NCBI GenBank assembly: GCA_964627935.1
Contig: CAZVLB010000001.1
Location: 186,001 to 250,000 of the forward strand
Source of the DNA: JAABVY01 sp964627935
Lineage (GTDB): Bacteria; Zixibacteria; MSB-5A5; JAABVY01
Reading direction: 5' to 3'
DNA length: 64,000 nucleotides
Shown: positions 7,023 through 17,332 of the stretch, in pieces
Position numbering within the stretch: position 1 is the stretch's first letter
Layout of the letters: every line of letters begins with the position of its first letter
The notes under the pieces: generated by a model
What the model was told of the DNA's origin: nothing
What the model saw: only the letters and a program-made list of their open reading frames with translations
Database searches by the model: none
Made by a program: the position numbers and the translations under genes

Positions 7023-9365
7023 TCATTCGATTCTAAACCTGATGGTGCTCGAACGGCCATACTCATCAACACACATCAGCGTATGATATCCCTTTTGCGG
7101 CGTGTAGAAGATTTTATTTTCCAATGCACAGCTGGCATATAATTGATCATTCAGGAACCAGTGCAATGTATCGCTGTCGGCTGATGAAGATGCCTCAAAC
7201 AGTATTTTCTGGAATTCAAGCGGGACACCTGCCCTGATTTCAAAAACGGCATCAGCTTCAGGTGAAACAATCACCGGCTCATAATTCTCGACCACCTCCA
7301 TACAGAATGGCGCCAGCTCCGGTATCGGATCGATCTGCCCGCGCATCATCAGCCAGTCGGCAATCCGCGAGGGCCATTGTTCAATCACCACAGTATCGAT
7401 ATCCCTGCCTGAGGCACACAGCCTGCTTAATCTATAACCGCTTTGCCGGTCAACCAGAATCGGACGAAATATATCGCAGGGCCTGTTATTTGAGACACCT
7501 CGAATGTAATGGTCTTCTCGAATCGAGGGGCTGTATTGTGTCGCCGGACGACCGCTGCGTGCGCAGACCCGGCGAGATGCAATTCCTGACGGCTTCTCGA
7601 ACCAGTGAAATTCCCTGCCTCGGGTAAGTTCATCAAAAACCGCAAACATAATCGGCGCGGCAGCCTCGGCTCCCACCAGGTAGGGTGAACCCTCGGCATC
7701 GAAATTCCCGCACCATACACCCACGGTAAATTGCGGATTATAACCGATTGCCCAGGCATCCTTGTGCCCATAGGATGTTCCGGTTTTCCAGGCTATTGTG
7801 GGCCGTTCCGAGGTTTCATCCCATACCCTCGAAAGAACAGGACGAGTCAAATTGGAGAGAATATTAGTAACCAAAAAGCATGCCTCGGCCGAGAGAATCT
7901 GCTTGAAATGAGTGGAAGTATCATCTGCCAGCATTTTAACCGGACGATAATATCCTTCACGGGCCAATGTCGAATAGAGATTACTCAATTCCAGAAGCCT
8001 GACCTCCGCCGCACCCAGCACCAGGGGCAGACCATAGTGGTGATATTCATGATCAAATGAGGTGATACCCCCCTCGAGAAGAAAATCATAGAATTCCTCC
8101 GGACCCATCTCCGCCACCAGGTTCACCACCGGTACATTTAGCGATCTTATCAGCGCCTCCCTGACTGTAACCAGCCCATGATATGTCTCATCATAGTTGA
8201 CCGGTGAATAGCCGTCATAGTTGACCGGAATATCGGCCAGCATATAGGCTGGAGTGACCATCCCCATTTGAAAAGCAAGCGCATACACAAACGGCTTCAG
8301 GGTGGAACCGGGAGAACGGCGTGCCAGCGCACCGTTAATCTGTCCCTCATTTTCAATGTCATTGAAATCCCCTGATCCGATCATGGCCAGAAGTTTTCCA
8401 CCGGCATTGTCGAGAACCACAATTGAAAGGTTATTTATGTTGCGTGATTTGAGTGATGGCAGGTATGAGCCTGAAATTCTCTCACAGGTTTGCTGGTATT
8501 CAAGATCAATTGTAGTCTTCAGTTCGGATTTTGACTTGTAATCACTGATCAGCGTCTGGCACAGATGCGGGGCCATTTGCGGACGATCGATTCGCCCGTC
8601 CGGGATTTCTTCCTGTAAAGCATATTTCAGCTCATTGCTTTCGATTTTTCCATGGCTGTGCAAAAGATGCAGAATGGCATTGCGACGCTTGATACATTTT
8701 TCAGGATTTATATCCGGCCTGTAGTTGTTTGGCGATGATGGTATCGCGGTCAGGATGGCCGCCTCCGATGACGTCAGGTTGTCTGCATCTTTGCCGAAAT
8801 AAAAATGCGACGCTGCGCCGACGCCCTCAAGGTTGCCCCCGTACGGCACCAGGTTGAAATAGATTTCCAGCAGCTCATCCTTGGAATAATGAAATTCCAA
8901 TTGAAGCGCGCGGAATATCTCTATCAGTTTTGCCCCAAAAGTCCGCTGCCGGGGTTCCATCATGCGCGCAATCTGCATGTTGATTGTTGATCCGCCACGT
9001 TTGATCTCGCCTGCTTTCAGGTTGTCGATTGTCGCGCCGATTATGGCAATCGGATCAAAGCCGGGATGATAATAAAACCTGCGATCCTCGACTTCCAGCA
9101 CCGTTTCAATCAGCTCCGGCGAAATCTCTTCCAGCTTCACCGGTTTACGCCAGAAATAATCCTGCGATGCGTAACATCCCAGCAACCGATCCTCGCGATC
9201 ATAGATGAAATATGAATGGGCGCGGGTCAACTTGTGCTTTGGTAACGGAAATAAAAGCCTGTCCGCAATCACCGTAAGCAATACAAGTGCAATCAATACA
9301 ATTGCTGCATACTTGATGATTGCCTTGAGCTTTATCCGCCTTTTTATTCCATCAAGATACTTCAT
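7023..9365 (-). CDS. pbpC: Penicillin-binding protein 1C (bifunctional transglycosylase/transpeptidase)
   Basis: A 780-residue class A PBP that polymerises and cross-links peptidoglycan. One membrane segment (about 15-36), then a GT51 glycosyltransferase domain with EDRRFYYHPGFD (93-104, catalytic Glu) and RGGSTINMQ (123-131). The transpeptidase domain has the nucleophile motif STLK (354-357), SLN (408-410) and KTGTS (527-531), all intact. The last 100 residues resemble the BiPBP_C domain typical of PBP1C. It lies 7 bases downstream of the alpha-2-macroglobulin gene on the same strand, the arrangement known from pbpC-yfhM of enterobacteria. Full length, confident. Confidence 0.95.
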   Translation of the reverse strand: MKYLDGIKRRIKLKAIIKYAAIVLIALVLLTVIADRLLFPLPKHKLTRAHSYFIYDREDRLLGCYASQDYFWRKPVKLEEISPELIETVLEVEDRRFYYHPGFDPIAIIGATIDNLKAGEIKRGGSTINMQIARMMEPRQRTFGAKLIEIFRALQLEFHYSKDELLEIYFNLVPYGGNLEGVGAASHFYFGKDADNLTSSEAAILTAIPSSPNNYRPDINPEKCIKRRNAILHLLHSHGKIESNELKYALQEEIPDGRIDRPQMAPHLCQTLISDYKSKSELKTTIDLEYQQTCERISGSYLPSLKSRNINNLSIVVLDNAGGKLLAMIGSGDFNDIENEGQINGALARRSPGSTLKPFVYALAFQMGMVTPAYMLADIPVNYDGYSPVNYDETYHGLVTVREALIRSLNVPVVNLVAEMGPEEFYDFLLEGGITSFDHEYHHYGLPLVLGAAEVRLLELSNLYSTLAREGYYRPVKMLADDTSTHFKQILSAEACFLVTNILSNLTRPVLSRVWDETSERPTIAWKTGTSYGHKDAWAIGYNPQFTVGVWCGNFDAEGSPYLVGAEAAAPIMFAVFDELTRGREFHWFEKPSGIASRRVCARSGRPATQYSPSIREDHYIRGVSNNRPCDIFRPILVDRQSGYRLSRLCASGRDIDTVVIEQWPSRIADWLMMRGQIDPIPELAPFCMEVVENYEPVIVSPEADAVFEIRAGVPLEFQKILFEASSSADSDTLHWFLNDQLYASCALENKIFYTPQKGYHTLMCVDEYGRSSTIRFRIE

Positions 9366-9372
9366 ACATCGA

Positions 9373-12300
9373 TTACTCTGATACTACGACTCTTGCCGAT
9401 GATGACGCACCTGCAATCAGTGGATTGTACATACATTCGGCCATTATTGGCGGTACTATGAAATTGCCTGATGCTATCGCCCGCAGACTGTAATAGTATG
9501 TCACCGGCTTATCTGTGTTCAGGTCGGTGAAAAGAAGCAGGCGGTCGTCGCGGATATCCTGGTAGCGGATTTCCGGATCGCTTTCCGGCAGCCATCTAAG
9601 AGATGCCGAGTTTTTAAGCCGCGGATTTTCGATCTCAAAACCGGCCGGAAGCATATCATTGATGACCACATGTTCGAGCTGATCATTTTCCGCAATTGCC
9701 TCGATTTTGCAGATTACCTGCTGTCCGAGTTCGATACTATTCAGATCAACCGCATCGCCGTTTAAATCCATGTATTCCCGGCTTATTTCGATACCCCGCG
9801 TATATTCCTCGGCCACATCATCAAGCGGTACTCCGCCTGACTGCCAGTAGTAAAAGCACCGGCCCTGACCGTTTATCTCAAGAGTGGCTGTTTTGCTTTC
9901 CAGCTGATTGAATACCCTGCGGAACTCATCCGTGCCGATCGAATAATCCTTTCCATCAATGGTCAAAGTACCCTCAAAATCGGGATTTTCCTGTGTAGCC
10001 AGATATTTGCCCAGGGCTATCAATGCAAACGATGTTTCCTGCGTGGTGTACCAGCGACCGGTACGGGCGCTCTCTATCAGCCTGTCGGCCAGCACTGCCG
10101 CATCCGGATCATCCTCATCAAAAATTGTCAGCACCTCGAGCATGATGGCATTGCTGCGCGTGCCGGAACTGAAATTGCCGCCTGTTTCCGGATCGAAAAT
10201 CTGCGGTTGGATATCCTGAGGCAGGATACCGCGCGCGTATTCCATATCTCCCGCCAGGGCCAATGCCCCGGCCTTATGGAAACGGGAATATAGCGGAAGA
10301 TCCTTGGTAGAAACGGCTCTAATCGTATTGGCGGTTTTGCTGTTCAGGAGATCATTTTTGGCCAGCACATATGCCGCATACATACGGGTTGCCAGGTCGG
10401 TTGTCTTTGTCGTTCGCTCCAACACAATTGCGGTCAGCAGATTTTTCTGCGATTCACTGATATCTGCACTTACCGGGAAACCGGACCTTTTGGCTTCCAG
10501 CAGGAAATCGGCGGCATAAACCGATCCCCAATTGCTGACATAATCTCCATTGGGCCAAAATGAGAACCATCCATCCGAGCGGATCATGCCCTTTAGTTTC
10601 AATATGGTTTCCTGGATGAAGTAATCCGGCCCCCCGGATCCGACTAATTCCGGACTTACGAATTTTGCCAGATTATCAAAATACAACAGGGGAAAGGCCC
10701 TCGAAACAGTCTGTTCCAGGCATCCATAAGGATAGCTGACCAGGTAATTTATATTGCCAGTGAATTGCGCGGCGGCCAATGATGATGTTTGTACGATATA
10801 TCTCTGCGTATTATCAAGCCAGTTACCCTCAAATGTGAACTCTGCCGGCTGATCCTGGGTAACGCTTCCCGCGCCATATTCCGTCTGTGGGGGTGTTGCC
10901 GGACGATTGGCCATCTCGAAACTGATTTGCGAGCTGTCACCCTCGGATTGTGCCGAAATTTCGCATTCGATTTTGGCAACACCTGCCTGTGCCTGCAACT
11001 CGAATTTGACCTGTTCACCCTCACCGTCTGCAACCGGCACAGTAATCCGATCAGCGGACAGGATACTTACAGGGCCATCACAATCAAGGCCGACCGTTAT
11101 ATCACGATTCTCTCCGGTGTTATTGTAAACCATGACACGGCCATCGAAGATATCATTGGGCGCGACGAATCGCGGGAAGCTTTCCTGAATTACAATATCA
11201 TCCCTCACGATCACATCCGCATCGGCCGATCCGAATAATTCTCTCTGCGCCGCCACGACCATTACCCTCAATTGACCGTTAAACTGCGGCACATCCAGCA
11301 ATACTTCTGCATAGCCTGTATCATTGGTACTTACTTTCCCGGACCATAATGCTACCGGTTTGATACGCATGGCTGAAATCGGGCTGATATGTCGGGCGCG
11401 TGCCTCCATCAGCGCACGATCTCCAGCCGGACTGAGGTGGCTTTCCGCCCGTTCAACCTCGGGATAAATAAAGGAATAGATATCATAGGGCGTCAACCCC
11501 AGCATACGTTTGCCATAGAAGTGCTCCAGTAGATCGGGTGTGCTGTAATCTATAAGCTGCAATATGCCTTCATCAACTGCGGCCACAGTCAAGTCGCTTG
11601 TACCCGGTTGTGAAATCCGGACTCCCAATTCCAGCGTGGTTTTGGGGCTGATCACCTCGGGGGCATTGATTTCAATTTCCAGCTTGCGGTTGTCGGTATC
11701 GATCATAAGCGGTGCAACTCCGAAGGCCCGGGCCGGATCACGTTTCTCGATTTGATCAGCGCGCTTTATGACTGTGGCAGTAATGTATGCATTGGGAAAA
11801 TAGTCCTTCTTGACAGGAATCGAAATCTCCGCCGTGTTGTCCTCCATCTTGTATGTGATAAATTCAAGCACCTGATCCTGCTCGACCGTTACAAGCAGCT
11901 TGCCGCTGAAGGGCGCCTTGATTTGCACACGGGCCTTATCTTTTTCAGTGTAATGATCTTTATCAAGATCGATTTCGATCCTGTCGGGATTGGCCATCGA
12001 CCAGGGCGCATAGCCCCATCCGGATGCATAAAACTGCACCGATGAAGAATGACCGCCATTGGGATCAATTGCCGTTATCCGGTAGCTGCCATAATTGGGG
12101 GCAGTGAAACTGAATTGGGCGTTGCCGCCGGTTGTTGATATATACATTGAATCGATCAACTCCGGCATCACCTCGGATACATAACGGTACTGCTCTCGTT
12201 CATCCCGTTTGAGTATGGATTGATAAACAAGCCGCTCGAACTTCAAATAGATCGAATCCGCTTTTATAGATTTCCCATCCGCATTGACTGCAACCAGAGA

Positions 12301-14844
12301 TGCTTCGGCCGGTTTTCCGGGATCGGCATAACCCTCGAATTCCAGCCTCAAACCAAGATATCTTTCATAGGGATGAATAGTCAGGATTTTATAATTCGTA
12401 ACCGTACGCCCCCCGGATTCGGTGACACTGGCGGACAATATGCCACGCAATGCCGACGGCGGCCTCAAGCCTGCCGGAATCGTATAATTGTATGTGTAAG
12501 TTCCGGAATCGCTGAGGGTGGCATCGGGGAATCTCTCCCTGACCTGGCTGAACTCGCGTTCGCGATTCTCGAATGTGTATGAACTGTATTCAGTCGGGCC
12601 GAAATCCCGTTTCTCTATCGACATACTCCCGCTGACCCGGAATCGTCCCACAGGAGGCCCGAACAGAAATCGCGATTCAACTTCAGCCCTGATCACTTCC
12701 CCGGGGGAATATTCATCCATCCTCGTATCGATCTCGACCTTTATTCTGTCCGGCATGAATTCTTCGACCTGAAATTCACTGCGTCCGATTTCCAGGTCCT
12801 GCCCGATATGCGCGATTATCGAGTATCTTCCGGTTTGAGCAAACTCGGGTATGGAAACATCGATTATATCAAATGATGATGCCCCGCTGTTGAGCCGGAA
12901 GCTTTTAAATTCCCGGCCGGAGGGATCATTGATCGTCAAAAAGTAAGGAAATTTATCTGGCAGCTTGCCATCGGCCTCGCGAATTATTATCCCGATATGC
13001 GCGGTGTCACCGGGCCGATAAATGCCCCGATCCGAGTATACAAATGCATCGAAGCCCTCATCTATATAGGGCCGTCCCTTGATCTCGAAATCGGTGACCG
13101 GCAGACGGGCCTGGTTGAATTCAAGATACGCCAGGTCCTCATCATGGGAGACAGTGATCAAATATGGCTCGAAATCCCCGATCCTCTCCGCAAAATCGTC
13201 AAAAACAACAATTCCGCGCGAATCGGTTTTATCTTCGAGTAGCATCTGGTTGTTTCTGCTCCATAGCTGCACCACGGCATTTTTGACCGGCTTGACCTCG
13301 GAGAGGCTGTTGACCCAGACCATCAAATAATCACCAGACTTACGGGCCATAATACCCAGGTCGGTGATCATAACATAGCGCGATTGCTGATCCCAGCGAC
13401 GATCCTTTTTTCGCGCACTGATCTTGAAAACGCCGCGCGTGGAATCGCCGATTATTGAGCCGATGTCGATTGTTGTTGTAAGCGGCTGGTTCTTTGTGCC
13501 GCCAAGAAAACGTTCTGTTTCAAAAAATGTCTGGCCCAGGATACGGCTGACGTCGTTGCCGTAGTAACGGCCCATCTGATTCCGCTGGGCCATCAGGTAA
13601 ATTAAGTTGTTGGCGAAAAACCGCTCTACTTCGACAACGATTTGATCGATATTCATAGTCTCGATCTCGAGCAATTTGTTGCCTTCTCTGGGCATGTAGA
13701 TGGCATCATTTAAAAATGCGATAGTGGCGGGATAATCGGGCATGGTGAATTTCGATGAGTACTCGCGTTCCAGCACCGAGCCATTAGTCGCTTTCAGCCC
13801 CTTGGCAATGTCTACAGTATAAGTGACATCAGGCTTAAAATCACCCTCGAGCATAAATCCACGATATGAGTCCCTGATCCTGAAATCAGTTTCCGGATCT
13901 ATGCTTACAAAATCCTCTGCTTCCGAAGAGGCGACATCGGCTGAGAAATTGACATCAATAATGCCCATCTGTCCCGAATAACGCGGTTCAACCCGATTTA
14001 CAGTCAGACGTTCACGTGCCGCGACTTTCAGGTTCTTTACAAATTCAGATACGAGACCCTCGCCACAATCCGGGCATTTCAAATCCTTTTCGATGATCAG
14101 CTTGTAGGTCTGATCCTGGTCGGTTATTTTGACCGGGCCCGCCTTAAAAGTCAATACATCTCCCGGCCCAAGATTATCTCCTCTTGAACTCGTGTTGGTT
14201 TCCCTGTTATAGCTGTATGTAATCTCGAAATCGATATTTTCCTGCGCCGCATTTTCATCGCCTGTAATCGATATGTAGTCGGAAACCACTACAGGATCGA
14301 CCGCATAATTGAAGTAAATCTCCAGACTGTAATTGCGCATATTCGGCCTGTCCGCCGGGGATGTCTCGGTCCAGTAGACATTCCTTATCATCAATGGATC
14401 GGTGTAGAAATTGAACTTTCTCTGCTCATTTATTTTATTGCCATGCAGGTAGGTTTTATCTGATTTTACCCTGGCTATATAGCCGGTGGCCGGTAACAGC
14501 TTTTGATCGGGATAAAACCTTAAAACATCCTGATCAATCCAGCGTGCGATCCCTTTGATCTCCGGTTCGAATTCGAGCGGAGGATCTGTTACTACCTTAT
14601 CCAGGCTGTCCTTTTCAATCATGTCGCGCGTAAACTTCACAGTAATATTGGTCGCTTGATTGGTGCTTCCCTCCGGACTGAAATCATCAACTTTTACATT
14701 CAGGTCCGGCTCGTTTTGCGGGGTGCTGGAGAGAAGCTCCAACCCCAGAAAGAGAACAGACGCAATAATCAGAAAGTAAACAGCCGCCTGGCGGATTTTG
14801 TGATTGTGAAGGCTACTTAAGATCGATGGCATGGCATCCCCCAT
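9373..14844 (-). CDS. Bacterial alpha-2-macroglobulin family protein
   Basis: An 1823-residue envelope protein thought to trap foreign peptidases in the periplasm. One N-terminal membrane segment (AAVYFLIIASVLFLGLELL) anchors it; there is no lipobox Cys. The body is a series of macroglobulin (MG) beta domains, recognisable motifs being DRGIYRPGDTAHIG, the bait-region neighbourhood near DDIVIQESFPRF, and a thioester domain with YGCLEQ (C1375 to Q1378). Thus the covalent-trap thioester is kept. An odd CPDCG knuckle lies in the N-terminal third. The in-frame ATG at 14832 has a better ribosome-binding site (GGGGG, 5 bases away) than the one at 14844. The pairing with pbpC suggests guarding of peptidoglycan repair sites. 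Confidence 0.93.
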   Translation of the reverse strand: MGDAMPSILSSLHNHKIRQAAVYFLIIASVLFLGLELLSSTPQNEPDLNVKVDDFSPEGSTNQATNITVKFTRDMIEKDSLDKVVTDPPLEFEPEIKGIARWIDQDVLRFYPDQKLLPATGYIARVKSDKTYLHGNKINEQRKFNFYTDPLMIRNVYWTETSPADRPNMRNYSLEIYFNYAVDPVVVSDYISITGDENAAQENIDFEITYSYNRETNTSSRGDNLGPGDVLTFKAGPVKITDQDQTYKLIIEKDLKCPDCGEGLVSEFVKNLKVAARERLTVNRVEPRYSGQMGIIDVNFSADVASSEAEDFVSIDPETDFRIRDSYRGFMLEGDFKPDVTYTVDIAKGLKATNGSVLEREYSSKFTMPDYPATIAFLNDAIYMPREGNKLLEIETMNIDQIVVEVERFFANNLIYLMAQRNQMGRYYGNDVSRILGQTFFETERFLGGTKNQPLTTTIDIGSIIGDSTRGVFKISARKKDRRWDQQSRYVMITDLGIMARKSGDYLMVWVNSLSEVKPVKNAVVQLWSRNNQMLLEDKTDSRGIVVFDDFAERIGDFEPYLITVSHDEDLAYLEFNQARLPVTDFEIKGRPYIDEGFDAFVYSDRGIYRPGDTAHIGIIIREADGKLPDKFPYFLTINDPSGREFKSFRLNSGASSFDIIDVSIPEFAQTGRYSIIAHIGQDLEIGRSEFQVEEFMPDRIKVEIDTRMDEYSPGEVIRAEVESRFLFGPPVGRFRVSGSMSIEKRDFGPTEYSSYTFENREREFSQVRERFPDATLSDSGTYTYNYTIPAGLRPPSALRGILSASVTESGGRTVTNYKILTIHPYERYLGLRLEFEGYADPGKPAEASLVAVNADGKSIKADSIYLKFERLVYQSILKRDEREQYRYVSEVMPELIDSMYISTTGGNAQFSFTAPNYGSYRITAIDPNGGHSSSVQFYASGWGYAPWSMANPDRIEIDLDKDHYTEKDKARVQIKAPFSGKLLVTVEQDQVLEFITYKMEDNTAEISIPVKKDYFPNAYITATVIKRADQIEKRDPARAFGVAPLMIDTDNRKLEIEINAPEVISPKTTLELGVRISQPGTSDLTVAAVDEGILQLIDYSTPDLLEHFYGKRMLGLTPYDIYSFIYPEVERAESHLSPAGDRALMEARARHISPISAMRIKPVALWSGKVSTNDTGYAEVLLDVPQFNGQLRVMVVAAQRELFGSADADVIVRDDIVIQESFPRFVAPNDIFDGRVMVYNNTGENRDITVGLDCDGPVSILSADRITVPVADGEGEQVKFELQAQAGVAKIECEISAQSEGDSSQISFEMANRPATPPQTEYGAGSVTQDQPAEFTFEGNWLDNTQRYIVQTSSLAAAQFTGNINYLVSYPYGCLEQTVSRAFPLLYFDNLAKFVSPELVGSGGPDYFIQETILKLKGMIRSDGWFSFWPNGDYVSNWGSVYAADFLLEAKRSGFPVSADISESQKNLLTAIVLERTTKTTDLATRMYAAYVLAKNDLLNSKTANTIRAVSTKDLPLYSRFHKAGALALAGDMEYARGILPQDIQPQIFDPETGGNFSSGTRSNAIMLEVLTIFDEDDPDAAVLADRLIESARTGRWYTTQETSFALIALGKYLATQENPDFEGTLTIDGKDYSIGTDEFRRVFNQLESKTATLEINGQGRCFYYWQSGGVPLDDVAEEYTRGIEISREYMDLNGDAVDLNSIELGQQVICKIEAIAENDQLEHVVINDMLPAGFEIENPRLKNSASLRWLPESDPEIRYQDIRDDRLLLFTDLNTDKPVTYYYSLRAIASGNFIVPPIMAECMYNPLIAGASSSARVVVSE

Positions 14845-15144
14845 GATTAAGTTTTTTCTGAAGATCTAAATCGGGCAGGTCATTCATTATACACCGATAA
14901 GTCCTTAATGTTTACCGATTTCTGTCAAACATGGAATGGTGTTTTCAACAATTTTGGCGAAATCATACAATTTACAGCATATCACAGCCCACCCCCCCTG
15001 TCAATTTAAAACTGAGCAAATTGATTCAATGAATGGCCATTAAATTCGGAACAGAATGCCATTCCATTATGTTTTTAAATGGAAACAAATTACGATAAAA
15101 ATAGTATTGTATTACAAAGAATTTTAAATGGAGATATTTATATT
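14845..15144. other. 300-bp divergent intergenic region
   Basis: Lies between the alpha-2-macroglobulin gene (minus) and the DsbD-like gene (plus) and must hold both promoters. A perfect 7-base inverted repeat, GAATGGC (15031-15037) and GCCATTC (15058-15064), 20 bases apart, is a possible operator near the DsbD side. No small gene or RNA was recognised. Confidence 0.35.
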
Positions 15145-17292
15145 ATGCCGGTTAGACATCGACCAGTTTTATCAGCATTGATTCCGGTCTTAATCCTATC
15201 GATATTTTTCCTGGCAGATTTGGGGGCCGAACCTGTACAGGTGGGGCATGTCCGTGCCGAGTTAATAGCGGAGACAGATTCGATTGTTCCCGGTCAGCCA
15301 TTCCGGGTCGGACTTCATCTTGTCATGGATGAGCATTGGCATGTTTACTGGAGAAATCCGGGCGACGCCGGGCTTCCACCGAAAATCAAATGGAATCTGC
15401 CGGAGGGTTTCACCGCCTCGCAAATCCAATGGCCCTACCCGGACAGGTTTGAGGTGCCTCCGCTGGTCAGTTTCGGATTCTATGATTCGGTGCTTCTGCC
15501 GGTTGAAATAACTCCGCCGCAAAGCCTTTCAGACAGGGATCAAATCGAAATATCCGCTGACGCGGAATGGCTGGCCTGCAAGGAAGAATGTATTCCCGGG
15601 CAGGCAAATCTGTCATTATCTATGCCAAACGGCAGTCAGGCCGGCATAAATGAAAGGCACGCCGATCTTTTTAATCATGTCGACAGAAGGATTCCCTTGA
15701 GCGGCTCCGGGTGGCAGGTTTTCGCCGCCGTTGAAAATGACTATTTGATCTTAAGTCTGAAACAGCCGGAATGGTTTGAGGGCACGCTCTCCGATATCTA
15801 CTTTTTCCCATATGAAAAAGGCATAATCGATAATTCCCATAAACAGGAACTGACCGCTGCGGATAACGGCTTCCTGCTGAATATCAAACTGGCCAAAAAC
15901 ATACAGGAAATACCGGACAGTATCGCCGGTATACTTATCAGCGATAGCGGATGGCGCGGTACCGATTCCGAGAAAGCGATAGCATTCAGCGCCGAAATTG
16001 GATACCAACCTGATACTCCGCAGGCTGTGGCCTCTATAGATCAGATCAGCATCTGGAAAGCACTTCTGTTTGCATTTCTGGGCGGCATAATATTGAACCT
16101 GATGCCATGTGTGCTGCCGGTGCTGTCGCTCAAAATTCTCGGCTTTGTCAACCAGGCCGGCGAGAATCGTGCACGAGTGTTTGCACATGGGGCGGTATTT
16201 ACCTCCGGTGTCCTGATATCTTTCTGGATCCTGGCCGGCGCATTGATTCTTTTGCAGGCCGGCGGCCAGCAACTGGGCTGGGGCTTTCAGCTCCAGTCGC
16301 CGGAATTTATCATGATCCTTTCCGGTTTCATGTTTCTTTTCGGGCTGAATCTTCTGGGTGTTTTCGAAATGGGAACATCATTGACAACAGTCGGGGGGAG
16401 AAGCGCCGGCAAGGGGGGGTGGTCCGGGTCATTCCTGAATGGTATCACGGCAACGATAGTGGCCACTCCCTGCACTGCGCCATTTATGGGCACTGCACTT
16501 GGATTTACAATTACACAATCGGCATTGATCTCTTTTGCAGTATTTACCGCACTGGGGCTGGGAATGTCCGCGCCCTATCTTATAATTTCAGCCTTTCCTG
16601 CGCTCCTGAAATTTATCCCAAAACCGGGTCGCTGGATGGAAACCCTGAAGCATATTATGGGCTTTTTGCTTCTGGCAACTGTTATCTGGCTGAGCTGGGT
16701 GCTGGGTATACAGGGCGGAGCAAATGCGGTGATTGTCCTCATGATTGTGCTCCTGCTTCTCGGTATCGCCGCGTGGATTTACGGCCGATGGTCGCGGGCT
16801 CACGGCAGGACAGTAGTCAAAGTCGCCGCTTATTCGTTTTCAATCGTACTGGTAGTCACGGCAATTGTTTTTGGTGTAACCGGCCTCAATGGCTCGAATA
16901 TGGCTATGGCCCGCAATATATCATCATCGCAACATGGCTTGATAGAATGGCATCCCTTCAGCGAAGAAAAAATCGCCGAGCTAAAAAGCGCGGGCAAGCC
17001 GATCTTTATCGATTTCACCGCGGCCTGGTGCCTTAGCTGCCAGGTCAATGAGCAGGTCGCATTTGGTTCACGCAAAGTGCAGGAGCGGTTCGCCGACCTG
17101 GGCATTACGGCAATAAAGGCCGACTGGACCTCCCGTGATGAACGAATCACACGCGCCTTGGCAAAATACGGGAGAAACAGCGTGCCCCTGTATATACTCT
17201 ATGGCGAGGGCGCGCCTGATGACCCGATTATACTGCCGCAGATATTAACCCCCGGTGTCGTGCTTGAGGCACTGCAAAAAATTGACAGTTAG
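15145..17292 (+). CDS. DsbD/ScsB-type thiol:disulfide interchange protein
   Basis: Moves electrons from cytoplasmic thioredoxin across the inner membrane to periplasmic thiol proteins. Layout: signal peptide (1-28), an N-terminal ScsB/DsbC-type domain with HWHVYWRNPGDAG and a Cys pair in ACKEECIPG, a DsbD-beta membrane domain with about eight helices and its two key cysteines (NLMPCVLPVL and ATPCTAPFMG), and a C-terminal thioredoxin domain with WCLSC (C629, C632). About 715 residues, full length. I start at 15145 because the product then begins with a clean signal peptide and GGAG lies 11 bases upstream; the open frame begins 22 codons earlier. It is followed after 40 bases by a redoxin, its likely client. 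Confidence 0.92.
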   Translation: MPVRHRPVLSALIPVLILSIFFLADLGAEPVQVGHVRAELIAETDSIVPGQPFRVGLHLVMDEHWHVYWRNPGDAGLPPKIKWNLPEGFTASQIQWPYPDRFEVPPLVSFGFYDSVLLPVEITPPQSLSDRDQIEISADAEWLACKEECIPGQANLSLSMPNGSQAGINERHADLFNHVDRRIPLSGSGWQVFAAVENDYLILSLKQPEWFEGTLSDIYFFPYEKGIIDNSHKQELTAADNGFLLNIKLAKNIQEIPDSIAGILISDSGWRGTDSEKAIAFSAEIGYQPDTPQAVASIDQISIWKALLFAFLGGIILNLMPCVLPVLSLKILGFVNQAGENRARVFAHGAVFTSGVLISFWILAGALILLQAGGQQLGWGFQLQSPEFIMILSGFMFLFGLNLLGVFEMGTSLTTVGGRSAGKGGWSGSFLNGITATIVATPCTAPFMGTALGFTITQSALISFAVFTALGLGMSAPYLIISAFPALLKFIPKPGRWMETLKHIMGFLLLATVIWLSWVLGIQGGANAVIVLMIVLLLLGIAAWIYGRWSRAHGRTVVKVAAYSFSIVLVVTAIVFGVTGLNGSNMAMARNISSSQHGLIEWHPFSEEKIAELKSAGKPIFIDFTAAWCLSCQVNEQVAFGSRKVQERFADLGITAIKADWTSRDERITRALAKYGRNSVPLYILYGEGAPDDPIILPQILTPGVVLEALQKIDS

Positions 17293-17332
17293 AGCAAAAT
17301 CTGAAAATTAAATACTTTAAAAGGAGCTATCT

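Noticed and set aside
16107..17036. 309-codon plus-strand frame in the DsbD-like gene
   Set aside because: Lies wholly in another frame of the DsbD membrane domain; composition is a shadow rich in Arg, Cys and Trp.
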